DNA of 12,301 bases, taken from contig JBFLVQ010000246.1 in NCBI GenBank assembly GCA_040758525.1, forward strand, positions 1 to 12,301. The letters are read 5' to 3'. The position numbers were made by a program, and so were the translations under genes. Positions 1-6,384 of the stretch are shown piece after piece (the stretch's first letter is position 1; every line of letters begins with the position of its first letter). Below the pieces are notes generated by a model. It saw only the letters and a program-made list of their open reading frames with translations. It did not search any database and was not told the origin of the DNA. This DNA comes from JBFLVQ01 sp040758525. Lineage in GTDB: Bacteria > Acidobacteriota > Blastocatellia > Chloracidobacteriales > JADJPF01.

Positions 1-1
1 A

Positions 2-181
2 CAGGAGCTATTTACTCAGCTCTATCGCAATCAACCTAAATTTATCGCATTTAATAATGAAAAATCGTTGTTTGGATTGGCAAATAGTAATAAAGACTTT
101 CTTAATTGGCTTAATGTCAACTACACATTATTAGATCCCAATCAAACAGAGGGGCTACTACTCTATAAGCGTAAATATTGA
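2..181 (+). CDS. C-terminal fragment of a probable membrane glycosyltransferase (5' end outside window)
   Basis: This is an open frame running in from the left edge and ending at TGA 179-181, giving 59 residues. The fragment includes FIAFNNEKSLFGL, WLNVNYTLLD and ends GLLLYKRKY. A closing pattern of a WL..NY.. strand and a final LYKRK resembles the tail of large multi-spanning GT-C (dolichyl-phosphate-mannose/ArnT-like) proteins, where a short soluble C-terminal segment follows the last membrane helix. No membrane helix or catalytic motif lies inside the window, so the family assignment is by resemblance only. It is convergent with clpA, whose stop lies 27 bp away, and no clear terminator hairpin separates them. 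It could equally be the end of another multi-domain protein. Confidence 0.45.
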   Translation, partial: QELFTQLYRNQPKFIAFNNEKSLFGLANSNKDFLNWLNVNYTLLDPNQTEGLLLYKRKY

Positions 182-208
182 GTAGCACCCCATACTTGTT
201 AGCAGACT

Positions 209-2449
209 TTATGGCTTGTTGATGACAATCTCGCCATCTTTCACATCAATACAAACATTGCCACCCGATTGTAGGGAACCAAAGAGAATATCTTCAGCAA
301 GTGGCTCTTTAAGAGTCGATTGGATCACCCTTGACATTGGTCGCGCACCATAGAGTTTGTCATAGCCTTTGTTTGCCAGCCATTCTCGCGCTGCCTCAGT
401 TAGCTCTATGGTAACCTTCTTCTCGATAAGCTGGCTACGCAACTGATTTACAAATTTGTCTACTACCTGTTTGATCGTTTCAAAACTGAGTGGCTCGAAG
501 ACGATCCAGCTATCTAAGCGATTACGAAACTCAGGACTAAAGGTCCGCTCAATAGCACTCTTGCTCTTGTTGATGATTTTGCCTTCTTTGAAACCGATCG
601 ATCCGCTGCTGATCTCTCTCGCTCCCGCATTAGTGGTCATAATCACTATTACATTACGGAAATCGGCCTTCTTACCATTGTTGTCAGTAAGGGTGGCATG
701 ATCCATTACCTGCAACAAAATATTAAATAGATCGGGATGTGCTTTCTCGATCTCATCAAGTACCAGTACAGCGTGTGGAGTTTTATTAATGGCATCAGTT
801 AGTAGACCACCCTGATCAAAGCCAACATAGCCGGGCGGGGCGCCAACCAACCTAGATACCGTGTGTTTCTCCATATACTCGCTCATATCAAAGCGTAGAA
901 AGTTGATCCCTAACACAAATGCCAACTGCTTAGCAAGTTCTGTCTTGCCCACACCTGTGGGACCAGAGAAGAGAAATGAGCCAATCGGTTTTTCAGGATT
1001 GCCCAGGCCAGCCCTGGATAGTTTGATGGTTCGGACCAGTTGTGTAATAGCATTATCCTGCCCATAGATAACCGATTTAAGATCCTTCTCAAGATTCTGC
1101 AACCGCTCCTTGTCGTTAACAGAAACGGTTTTAGGAGGAATCTTCGCCATACGTGCAACAACTATCTCAATGTCTCCAGGCTGGACTAGTGTTGGTCGCT
1201 CATCAGCAGGTAGCAGCTTCATAGCTGCGCCGGCTTCGTCGATCACATCTATTGCCTTATCGGGTAGGAAGCGATCATTAATATATTTACCAGCCAATTC
1301 TGCCGCCGCCTGTATTGCTTCTTCAGAGTACTTAATACCATGATGCTCTTCATAATAGCTCTTTAGACCCAGTAGAATCTGTATGGTCTCTTCGATAGTG
1401 GGCTCGCCAATCTCGATCTTCTGAAAACGACGTGCTAGTGCACGATCACGCTCAAAAGAGGCTTTATATTCTGGATAGGTGGTCGAGCCTATACAACGTA
1501 TCTCACCAGAAGCAAGCACGGGTTTAAGAATGTTTGAGGCATCCATAGAACTACCAGTAGTTGCTCCTGCCCCCACTAGTGTGTGTATCTCATCAATTAC
1601 TAGAATCGCCCCAGGTCGTTTCTTAAGCGCAGTAATCACTGCCTTGAAACGCTGCTCAAATTCACCACGGAATTTTGTCCCGGCCAGCACTGCACCCATA
1701 TCAAGTTGAAATACTTCGGCAGAACGCAATACTTCGGGCACTTCACCTTTGTAGATCTTTAATGCCAATCCTTCTGCCAATGCGGTTTTGCCTACACCTG
1801 GATCGCCTACATAGATAGGATTATTCTTACGTCGGCGACACAGCACTTGAATAGTGCGCATCAGTTCAGACTTACGTCCGATCAAAGGATCGATCAGACC
1901 TTGGGCTGCACGTGTAATTAAGTTGGTAGTAAAAGATGCGAGTGGATCACGTACAGGACGGCTACCTTCCTCATCATCCACTTCACCTTGCCCACTAACA
2001 GGTTCTTCAACCTCATTGATCTTGGATATTCCATGAGAGATAAAATTGAGAATATCTAATCGACTGACACCATGCTTTTTCAGTAGATAGACAGCATGTG
2101 AGTTGTTTTCCAGAAAGAGTGCCGCCAAGATGTTGCCACCATCGATCTCTTGACGGCCAGCCGCCTGTGCCTGCCGTATTGCATATTCTAGTACTCGTTG
2201 GAAAGCAGCCGTCTGCTCAGGGGTTTGCTGCCTACGCTTGGGCAGCGACTCTAGGTTCTTGCTAAGGAAATCCTCTAGCTCTTGCTGTAATCTCTTTAGA
2301 TCGGCACCGCAATGGTGTAGCACATTACTGGCGGTCTTATCTGCAAGTAGGGCAAGTAGTAGATGTTCAAGCGTCAGATATTCATGACGCCGACTGGTCG
2401 CTTCGATAAGCGCGTATTGAAGTGTGGCTTGTAGTTCTTTAGTCAACAT
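209..2449 (-). CDS. clpA: ClpA, AAA+ unfoldase subunit of the ClpAP protease
   Basis: A 746-residue cytoplasmic Hsp100 unfoldase that threads substrates into ClpP; E. coli ClpA is close in length (758). An N-terminal Clp repeat domain (about 1-145) binds ClpS. D1 has Walker A GDPGVGKT (215-222) and Walker B LVIDEIH (about 283-289). D2 has Walker A GPTGVGKT (496-503) and Walker B VLVLDEIEKAH (about 561-571). There is no long coiled-coil middle domain between D1 and D2, which argues for ClpA rather than ClpB or ClpC. An IGF tripeptide at 618-620 is the expected ClpP-docking loop; clpP is not in this window. The ATG at 2449 lies 19 nt after the upstream clpS stop, so it is probably co-transcribed with the two clpS genes. 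No strong Shine-Dalgarno is visible, which suggests coupling or weak initiation. No damage seen. Confidence 0.97.
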   Translation of the reverse strand: MLTKELQATLQYALIEATSRRHEYLTLEHLLLALLADKTASNVLHHCGADLKRLQQELEDFLSKNLESLPKRRQQTPEQTAAFQRVLEYAIRQAQAAGRQEIDGGNILAALFLENNSHAVYLLKKHGVSRLDILNFISHGISKINEVEEPVSGQGEVDDEEGSRPVRDPLASFTTNLITRAAQGLIDPLIGRKSELMRTIQVLCRRRKNNPIYVGDPGVGKTALAEGLALKIYKGEVPEVLRSAEVFQLDMGAVLAGTKFRGEFEQRFKAVITALKKRPGAILVIDEIHTLVGAGATTGSSMDASNILKPVLASGEIRCIGSTTYPEYKASFERDRALARRFQKIEIGEPTIEETIQILLGLKSYYEEHHGIKYSEEAIQAAAELAGKYINDRFLPDKAIDVIDEAGAAMKLLPADERPTLVQPGDIEIVVARMAKIPPKTVSVNDKERLQNLEKDLKSVIYGQDNAITQLVRTIKLSRAGLGNPEKPIGSFLFSGPTGVGKTELAKQLAFVLGINFLRFDMSEYMEKHTVSRLVGAPPGYVGFDQGGLLTDAINKTPHAVLVLDEIEKAHPDLFNILLQVMDHATLTDNNGKKADFRNVIVIMTTNAGAREISSGSIGFKEGKIINKSKSAIERTFSPEFRNRLDSWIVFEPLSFETIKQVVDKFVNQLRSQLIEKKVTIELTEAAREWLANKGYDKLYGARPMSRVIQSTLKEPLAEDILFGSLQSGGNVCIDVKDGEIVINKP

Positions 2450-2468
2450 ATTGGTAAGATTCTTTAAC

Positions 2469-2804
2469 CTATTTCTCGGTCTCTTCTGCTAGATCAAATA
2501 GTAATGGGAAACCGTATTCATGCGCCATCTGGGTGGCCTTCCGCACCTTTGTCTCAGCGATCTCATAAGGATAGACGCCTACTATCCCTACACCAGAAAC
2601 ATGCACCCTCCACATAAGCGCATCAGCATCGAAGTAAGAGTATTGAAAGACCTCTTCTAGTACGCTTACAACAAACTCCATTGGCGTGTAATCATCATTG
2701 TAGAGCAACACACGATAGCGAGGTGGCTCTGCCAACTTCTCTTCCGGTTGCTCACTACGCTTTACTACCGTAGCATCGTTAAGCTCCGGTTCATAAGATG
2801 ACAT
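2469..2804 (-). CDS. clpS: ClpS-like N-degron adaptor, second copy
   Basis: This is a small adaptor that delivers N-degron substrates to ClpA. From ATG 2804 it is 111 residues. The N-degron pocket residues known from E. coli ClpS appear conserved: N36, D37, D38, T40, M42, V45, M64 and H68. The EIAETKV segment (81-87) used for ClpA contact and fold stability is intact. It aligns throughout with the neighbouring copy, both having YEP.. leaders and EPPRYRVLL cores, but helix 2 differs (FQYSYFDADALMW against FQHQTPEAVLIMY). Start choice: ATG 2804 matches the N-terminus of the other copy but has no Shine-Dalgarno. A TTG at 2828, just after the upstream stop, sits behind GGAGGAGGAG and would add eight residues. 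Either is possible. It lies second in the clpS-clpS-clpA operon. Confidence 0.9.
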   Translation of the reverse strand: MSSYEPELNDATVVKRSEQPEEKLAEPPRYRVLLYNDDYTPMEFVVSVLEEVFQYSYFDADALMWRVHVSGVGIVGVYPYEIAETKVRKATQMAHEYGFPLLFDLAEETEK

Positions 2805-2829
2805 GGCGAGGATACTTGTGCTGCTCAAC

Positions 2830-3150
2830 CTACTCCTCCTCCATTGTAGATAGGAAAGGAAATCCTTGCTCACGCGCCAACTGAATTACTTTGGCCACTT
2901 TGGTCTCAGCAATCTCATAGGTATAAATGCCTGCTAAAGCAATACCTTGAGTATGTACTTGATACATTATTAGCACCGCCTCGGGCGTCTGATGCTGGAA
3001 TACTGTCTCAAGCACATAGACAACAAACTCCATAGTGGTGAAATCGTCGTTATGCAGTAGAACTCGATAGCGAGGCGGCTCTTTAAGCTTCTCCTTCTCC
3101 TCGCGCTTGCTAATAACGGCATCGTCCGGTTCGTATGCGTGCTTTGACAT
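2830..3150 (-). CDS. clpS: ClpS N-degron adaptor, first copy
   Basis: A 106-residue adaptor that binds substrates with bulky N-terminal residues and hands them to the N-domain of ClpA. The motif HNDDFTTMEFVV (33-44) holds the pocket residues N34, D35, D36, T38, M40 and V43, with M62 and H66 in the second helix. These fall at the same numbers as in E. coli ClpS. EIAETKV (79-85) is conserved. The start is ATG 3150, preceded by AGAGGAG at good spacing. The frame is open to 3249, but the upstream part has no ClpS similarity. It is the first gene of the clpS-clpS-clpA operon, and its last codons carry the purine-rich ribosome-binding sequence available to the second clpS. Confidence 0.95.
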   Translation of the reverse strand: MSKHAYEPDDAVISKREEKEKLKEPPRYRVLLHNDDFTTMEFVVYVLETVFQHQTPEAVLIMYQVHTQGIALAGIYTYEIAETKVAKVIQLAREQGFPFLSTMEEE

Positions 3151-3268
3151 AGCTCCTCTCACTTCATCCCTGCTAGTCTGGATATATTTTGCACCAGACC
3201 TGTAACCACTGACAACTAACAAAAGACCCATCCTCGCTAACTCCCTCAACCTTTCTCCCTATCCCCGC

Positions 3269-3298
3269 GCTATAATTGTTTATTGATTAGTAACTCAA
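3269..3298 (-). promoter_or_regulatory. Possible sigma70 promoter for the clpS-clpS-clpA operon
   Basis: On the minus strand, TTGAGT (3298-3293) is followed after 18 nt by TATAGC (3274-3269). This would start transcription near 3261 and leave a leader of about 110 nt before the first clpS. The -35 matches 4 of 6 consensus bases and the -10 is imperfect. It is the best candidate I could find in this divergent region, but it is weak. Confidence 0.3.
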
Positions 3299-3348
3299 TG
3301 ACTACGTGTAGGAAATGCCCTAAACTAGACTCTTGTGAGGTTTTTCAC

Positions 3349-3377
3349 TTGACGCTAATTTTTAATTAGTGTATTAT
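3349..3377 (+). promoter_or_regulatory. Sigma70-type promoter of the pncA-nrtR cluster
   Basis: TTGACG (3349-3354), a 17-nt spacer and TATTAT (3372-3377) give five of six matches in each box with ideal spacing. The predicted start is about 3384-3385, leaving an 84-nt leader before pncA. Inverted repeats lie in the spacer (3355-3369) and across the -10 box (3367-3385), so the promoter looks built for repression. The rest of the 318-bp gap 3151-3468 holds no gene I can support. Confidence 0.72.
3355..3369. repeat. Perfect inverted repeat filling the promoter spacer
   Basis: CTAATT-TTT-AATTAG is a perfect 6-bp inverted repeat with a 3-bp centre, lying entirely between the -35 and -10 boxes of the pncA promoter. 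It overlaps the next repeat by 3 bp. It could be a second operator or half of a composite one. In AT-rich sequence chance occurrence is not negligible. Confidence 0.45.
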
Positions 3378-3385
3378 TCACACTA
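3367..3385. promoter_or_regulatory. Candidate NrtR operator over the -10 box and transcription start
   Basis: TAGTGT-N7-ACACTA is a perfect 6-bp inverted repeat with a total span of 19 bp. It covers the whole -10 element and the predicted start site. It controls a cluster that encodes the Nudix-type repressor NrtR as its second gene. NrtR proteins bind palindromes of about this size upstream of NAD-metabolism genes and are released by ADP-ribose-type ligands. The placement implies promoter occlusion. The site assignment is inference from position and symmetry. Confidence 0.6.
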
Positions 3386-3458
3386 TGAAAAAAGAATAGT
3401 AATTAACGAGCACGAGTAGTGCGCGATTGAATTATTGAATGGTAGGATGAATAGTAGG

Positions 3459-3464
3459 AAGGAG
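3459..3464 (+). promoter_or_regulatory. Strong ribosome binding site of pncA
   Basis: AAGGAG ends 4 nt before ATG 3469. It is the clearest Shine-Dalgarno in the cluster and fixes the pncA start; the downstream genes of the cluster have weaker sites. Confidence 0.75.
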
Positions 3465-3468
3465 TATT

Positions 3469-4065
3469 ATGGTGGCAAAGCAGAGACTAGCATTTATTGA
3501 CATCGATACACAGTTCGATTTTATGGATCCGCAAGGAACGCTCTATGTACCTGGCGCAACCGAGATCGTGCCAAACTTAGAGAAGCTGATCGATTATGCA
3601 AAGCGGCATAAACTGCCGATAGTGGCCTCGGTTGATGCGCACGCACCTGACGATCCTGAGTTCAAGCAGTTTCCTCCACACTGTGTATCTGGCACACCAG
3701 GACAACACAAGATCGCTGCTACTACTTGTCAGCCTTCGCTGGTAATTGCTAATTCAGCACAATCTTTCAATTTGCCAGAGGCTGGCAATTTAGTGCTCGA
3801 GAAGACAATTTTCAGTATTTTTGGCAATGAGAATGCTGAGAAGGTATTTCGCGATATTGATGCGGAAAAATATCTGGTATTCGGCGTCGCGACCGATTAT
3901 TGTGTTAAGGCTGCAGCGCTTGGTCTACTAGCACGTGGTTACCGTGTAGCAGTAGTCGAGGATGCCATTAGCGGGGTAACGGCAGAAGGCAGCCAAGCCG
4001 CGATTGCAGAGATGAAGAAGGCAGGTGCTGAAATAGTTCGCACCGCAGATGTGATCTCCTGGTAA
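3469..4065 (+). CDS. pncA: Isochorismatase-family cysteine hydrolase, probable nicotinamidase
   Basis: Expected to hydrolyse nicotinamide to nicotinate and ammonia, the first step of the deamidating NAD salvage route, in the cytoplasm. At 198 residues it has the usual single-domain length. The catalytic triad is visible: D13 in IDTQFDF, K112 in LEKTIFSIF, and nucleophile C145 in VATDYCV. Metal-site candidates are D56 and H58 in SVDAH and H71 in FPPHCVSGTPG. The motif order matches nicotinamidases; the third ligand, often His, is probably D62 or E64 here. It is first in a cluster with nrtR, 12 nt downstream, which supports an NAD role. Other cysteine hydrolases (isochorismatase, ureidoacrylate hydrolase) share the fold, so substrate identity is inferred mainly from the metal motif and the neighbour. 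Confidence 0.82.
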   Translation: MVAKQRLAFIDIDTQFDFMDPQGTLYVPGATEIVPNLEKLIDYAKRHKLPIVASVDAHAPDDPEFKQFPPHCVSGTPGQHKIAATTCQPSLVIANSAQSFNLPEAGNLVLEKTIFSIFGNENAEKVFRDIDAEKYLVFGVATDYCVKAAALGLLARGYRVAVVEDAISGVTAEGSQAAIAEMKKAGAEIVRTADVISW

Positions 4066-4076
4066 ATCCTGGTAAA
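4057..4076 (+). repeat. Tandem 10-bp duplication at the pncA stop codon
   Basis: TCCTGGTAAA occurs twice head to tail. The first copy carries the final Trp codon and the TAA stop of pncA. The second fills almost the whole 12-bp gap before the nrtR ATG at 4078. It looks like a slip-strand duplication. Confidence 0.6.
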
Positions 4077-4077
4077 A

Positions 4078-4821
4078 ATGGACAACAAAGAGCGTAATAA
4101 AAGAGCCATGGAGGGATTAGAGAACTATGATCCCTCCATTTTCCCCAGACCTTCTGTAACTGTCGATATGGTCGTCTTTACTGTTGCAGACAGTGACCTC
4201 AAGGTACTTCTGATCAAGCGTGGCGAGCCGCCATTCAAGGGTATGTGGGCAATTCCAGGCGGCTTTGTACGTAAGGGTGAGACGCTCAATGAGGCAGCAC
4301 TACGTGAGTTACGTGATGAGACCAATGTTAGTAATATCTATTTAGAGCAACTCTACACCTTTGGCAATCCAGATCGTGATCCCCGCACTTGGGTGATCAC
4401 AGTTGCCTATTTCGCGCTAGTAAACGCAGACAATCTACAGATCAAAGCTGATACCGATGCCGAAGCGGTAGCCTGGCACTCAATGTACAGCCTTCCTGAA
4501 CTTGCCTTTGATCATGGTGAAATCCTAAACTATGCGCTTGAGCGGCTACGTAACAAACTCGAATATACTACGGTAGGCTTTCAACTATTGCCCGCCAAAT
4601 TTACCCTTACCGAACTACAGCGTGTCTATGAGGTGATCTTGTGTAAGCCGCTCGATAAGCGGAATTTTCGTAAAAAGATCCTCTCTATGGGTATACTCAA
4701 GGATCTAGGTGAGACAAAGATGGAAGGGATACATAGACCTGCGCAGCTCTTCTGCTTTGTCGATCGGCACTCACCAAGGCTTAAAGAGAAGCGGGATGGG
4801 CGAGTCTCAGCACGAGATTGA
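4078..4821 (+). CDS. nrtR: NrtR-family transcriptional regulator (Nudix plus winged helix)
   Basis: NrtR proteins repress NAD synthesis and salvage genes, sensing ADP-ribose or related compounds with a Nudix-fold effector domain. Here the Nudix domain spans about 25-160 and the C-terminal winged-helix DNA-binding domain about 165-235, with the family hallmark FTLTELQRVYEVIL followed by RNFRKKILSMGIL. The Nudix box (62-84) fits G-x5-E-x7-REL but continues R-D-E-T-N where the consensus is x-E-E-x-G. A catalytic Glu is replaced by D80 and the Gly by N83, so hydrolysis may be weak or lost, as in several NrtR members that only sense ligand. Length 247 is typical. It lies 12 nt after pncA and is probably autoregulated through the promoter palindrome at 3367-3385. 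ATG 4108 is an alternative start. Confidence 0.9.
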   Translation: MDNKERNKRAMEGLENYDPSIFPRPSVTVDMVVFTVADSDLKVLLIKRGEPPFKGMWAIPGGFVRKGETLNEAALRELRDETNVSNIYLEQLYTFGNPDRDPRTWVITVAYFALVNADNLQIKADTDAEAVAWHSMYSLPELAFDHGEILNYALERLRNKLEYTTVGFQLLPAKFTLTELQRVYEVILCKPLDKRNFRKKILSMGILKDLGETKMEGIHRPAQLFCFVDRHSPRLKEKRDGRVSARD

Positions 4822-4887
4822 TCTTATACACCCAGGTCGATTAGTATCTGGGCAATCCAATGATCACAGAGAAGAGGTGTGCTGAAG

Positions 4888-5793
4888 ATGCGCGGCAAAT
4901 TTGAAGGTTGTCTACTTGGATTGGCGCTAGGCGATGCGTTGGGCGCGATTGGCATAGGCGAAACAGCTACATCAATTCAACAAAAATATGGACAGATAAA
5001 AGATCTGCTAGGAGGCGGGAAACTGAATCTAGATCCCGGTGAATATACCGATGAGAGTCAGATGATGGTCTCCGTGCTAGAGTCGATCTGTACACGCCAC
5101 TGTTTTGATCCTGATAATATTGCCTACCGTTTTGTCGGTTGGTATAAGAGTCGGCCCAAGGATATAAGCAGTTTCACTAGCCATGTACTAAAGCGTATGT
5201 TGGAAGGTGAACGCTGGCAGGAAGCTAGTGAAGGTGCTGCTTATGACTCGACCTTGGAGATCGCTGGCAGTGTCAGTCTTGTCTATGGTATACCAGTAGG
5301 ACTCTACCGCTATCTTAATACCAACAAACTGAGCGAAGATTCCATCACCTGCTCACGTATAACCCATTGGGATGAGCGCTGTACACACGGTTCAATGATT
5401 GTTAACTATGCCATTAGTCTATTAGTGCGTGACGAGCCCAAGATCTTTGATAAAGTCTTCGAATTTGCTCATGACAAAAATAGAGAGCTAGTCGAAGCAC
5501 TAGTAAAAGTTCAGGAACTGAAGATAGAGAATCTAAACACTTCAGATTATGCACCCACTACACTACAAGCAGCTTTTTGGATATTGCTTAATAGCCAATC
5601 TTTAGAAGGAGGATTAATCCGTGCGGCAAATCTAGGGGGAGCTGCCCCTAATGCAGTAGCAGCGCTAGCGGGGGCAATGTTGGGCGCTAAATTTGGCCGT
5701 GTCGCGATTCCAGATTCATGGCTCTATAAACTGATTGGCCGCGATCGTGTAGAGGTACTAGCCTCGCGGCTCTATGAGTTGAGTATACTTTGA
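4888..5793 (+). CDS. ADP-ribosylglycohydrolase-fold protein with a degenerate active site
   Basis: The fold is that of DraG/ARH enzymes, which remove ADP-ribose from proteins using two Mg ions. The N-terminus FEGCLLGLALGDALG, the block YTDESQMM (53-60) and SRITHWDERC (156-165) are recognisable, and 301 residues is the usual length. However, the C-terminal metal motif GGDTDT is replaced by GGAAPN (250-255) although its flanks (ANLGG..., ALAGAMLGAKFG) are well kept. The first metal motif TDD[ST] reads T54-D55-E56-S57, and no NG..MR loop is found. It may be a ligand-binding pseudo-enzyme. Start: ATG 4888, with GAGG 10 nt upstream, matches the family N-terminus; GTG 4879 would add MLK but leaves almost no room for a Shine-Dalgarno. 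It lies 66 bp after nrtR, probably in the same transcription unit. Confidence 0.85.
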   Translation: MRGKFEGCLLGLALGDALGAIGIGETATSIQQKYGQIKDLLGGGKLNLDPGEYTDESQMMVSVLESICTRHCFDPDNIAYRFVGWYKSRPKDISSFTSHVLKRMLEGERWQEASEGAAYDSTLEIAGSVSLVYGIPVGLYRYLNTNKLSEDSITCSRITHWDERCTHGSMIVNYAISLLVRDEPKIFDKVFEFAHDKNRELVEALVKVQELKIENLNTSDYAPTTLQAAFWILLNSQSLEGGLIRAANLGGAAPNAVAALAGAMLGAKFGRVAIPDSWLYKLIGRDRVEVLASRLYELSIL

Positions 5794-5807
5794 TCGTTGC
5801 TAGTTGA

Positions 5808-6362
5808 ATGAAAGATCTAATAGAACTCCAAAACGATCGTGTCAAGATGCGCACACTTACACCTGCAGACGCAGATCTGGTAATGGAATGGGCGCATGAT
5901 AAGGAGGTAGTAAAAAACTTCTCCTTCTTCCAATCTACTACCACACATGAGCGTGTCGAGGCTTATATTAGTGAGAAATATGAGAGCACGGTAGATCTGC
6001 TGCTAGCGATCTTTACTCTGGATGGCAACTATATAGGCAATATTGGTATTCATGAAATTGATCGTGTTAATGACACGGCAAGACTAGGCATCATCATTGG
6101 CAAACGCGCCTATTGGAACCGCGGTTATGCACAAGCAGCGATACGATTGCTGCTCTCCTATGCCTTTACGGCTGGCAAGCTCCATAAGGTCTATCTCAAC
6201 GCCTTTGTCACCAACACCAAAGGGATCAGGCTCTATGAAAAGCTCGGTTTTCAGCGTGAGGGACTACTACGTAGCGAGTATAAGCTGCGTGATGGCTATC
6301 AGGATCTCGTCCATATGGGCATACTCGCAGAAGAGTTTCAAGCTACCCAAAAGAGTTGCTAA
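5808..6362 (+). CDS. GNAT N-acetyltransferase, RimJ/RimL type
   Basis: A 184-residue acetyl-CoA-dependent acetyltransferase of the Acetyltransf_3 group, which acetylates protein N-termini, polyamines, sugars or drugs; the substrate here is unknown. It starts with the typical strand RVKMRTLTPADADLVMEWAHD (split here across residues 11-31). The acetyl-CoA pyrophosphate loop is at KRAYWNRGYAQAAI (99-112), with key residues R105-G106-Y107-A108. The C-terminal signature VTNTKGIRLYEKLGFQREG spans 134-152. ATG 5808 follows the previous stop by 14 nt with only a weak ribosome site, so it is probably translated from the same message as the upstream NAD-cluster genes. Membership of the NrtR regulon follows only from this spacing. 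Confidence 0.85.
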   Translation: MKDLIELQNDRVKMRTLTPADADLVMEWAHDKEVVKNFSFFQSTTTHERVEAYISEKYESTVDLLLAIFTLDGNYIGNIGIHEIDRVNDTARLGIIIGKRAYWNRGYAQAAIRLLLSYAFTAGKLHKVYLNAFVTNTKGIRLYEKLGFQREGLLRSEYKLRDGYQDLVHMGILAEEFQATQKSC

Positions 6363-6384
6363 AGAGCTTTTAATATTGTGCCTG

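Noticed and set aside
456..2036. Several plus-strand open frames of 60-81 codons across the clpA region
   Set aside because: They are antisense to a full-length, motif-complete clpA, have no recognisable domains or ribosome sites, and are explained as shadows of the coding strand.
3151..3249. N-terminal extension of the first ClpS from an upstream ATG at 3249
   Set aside because: The added 33 residues match nothing in ClpS. A strong AGAGGAG sits just before ATG 3150, and the paralogue also begins at that point.
3385..3399. Mini-ORF ATG AAA AAA GAA TAG in the pncA leader
   Set aside because: It begins at the predicted transcription start with no ribosome site and encodes only four residues; chance is the simplest reading.
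4831..4852. CCCAG...CTGGG inverted repeat between nrtR and the ARH-fold gene
   Set aside because: It has a 5-bp stem with a 12-nt loop and no U-run, too weak to call a terminator or operator.
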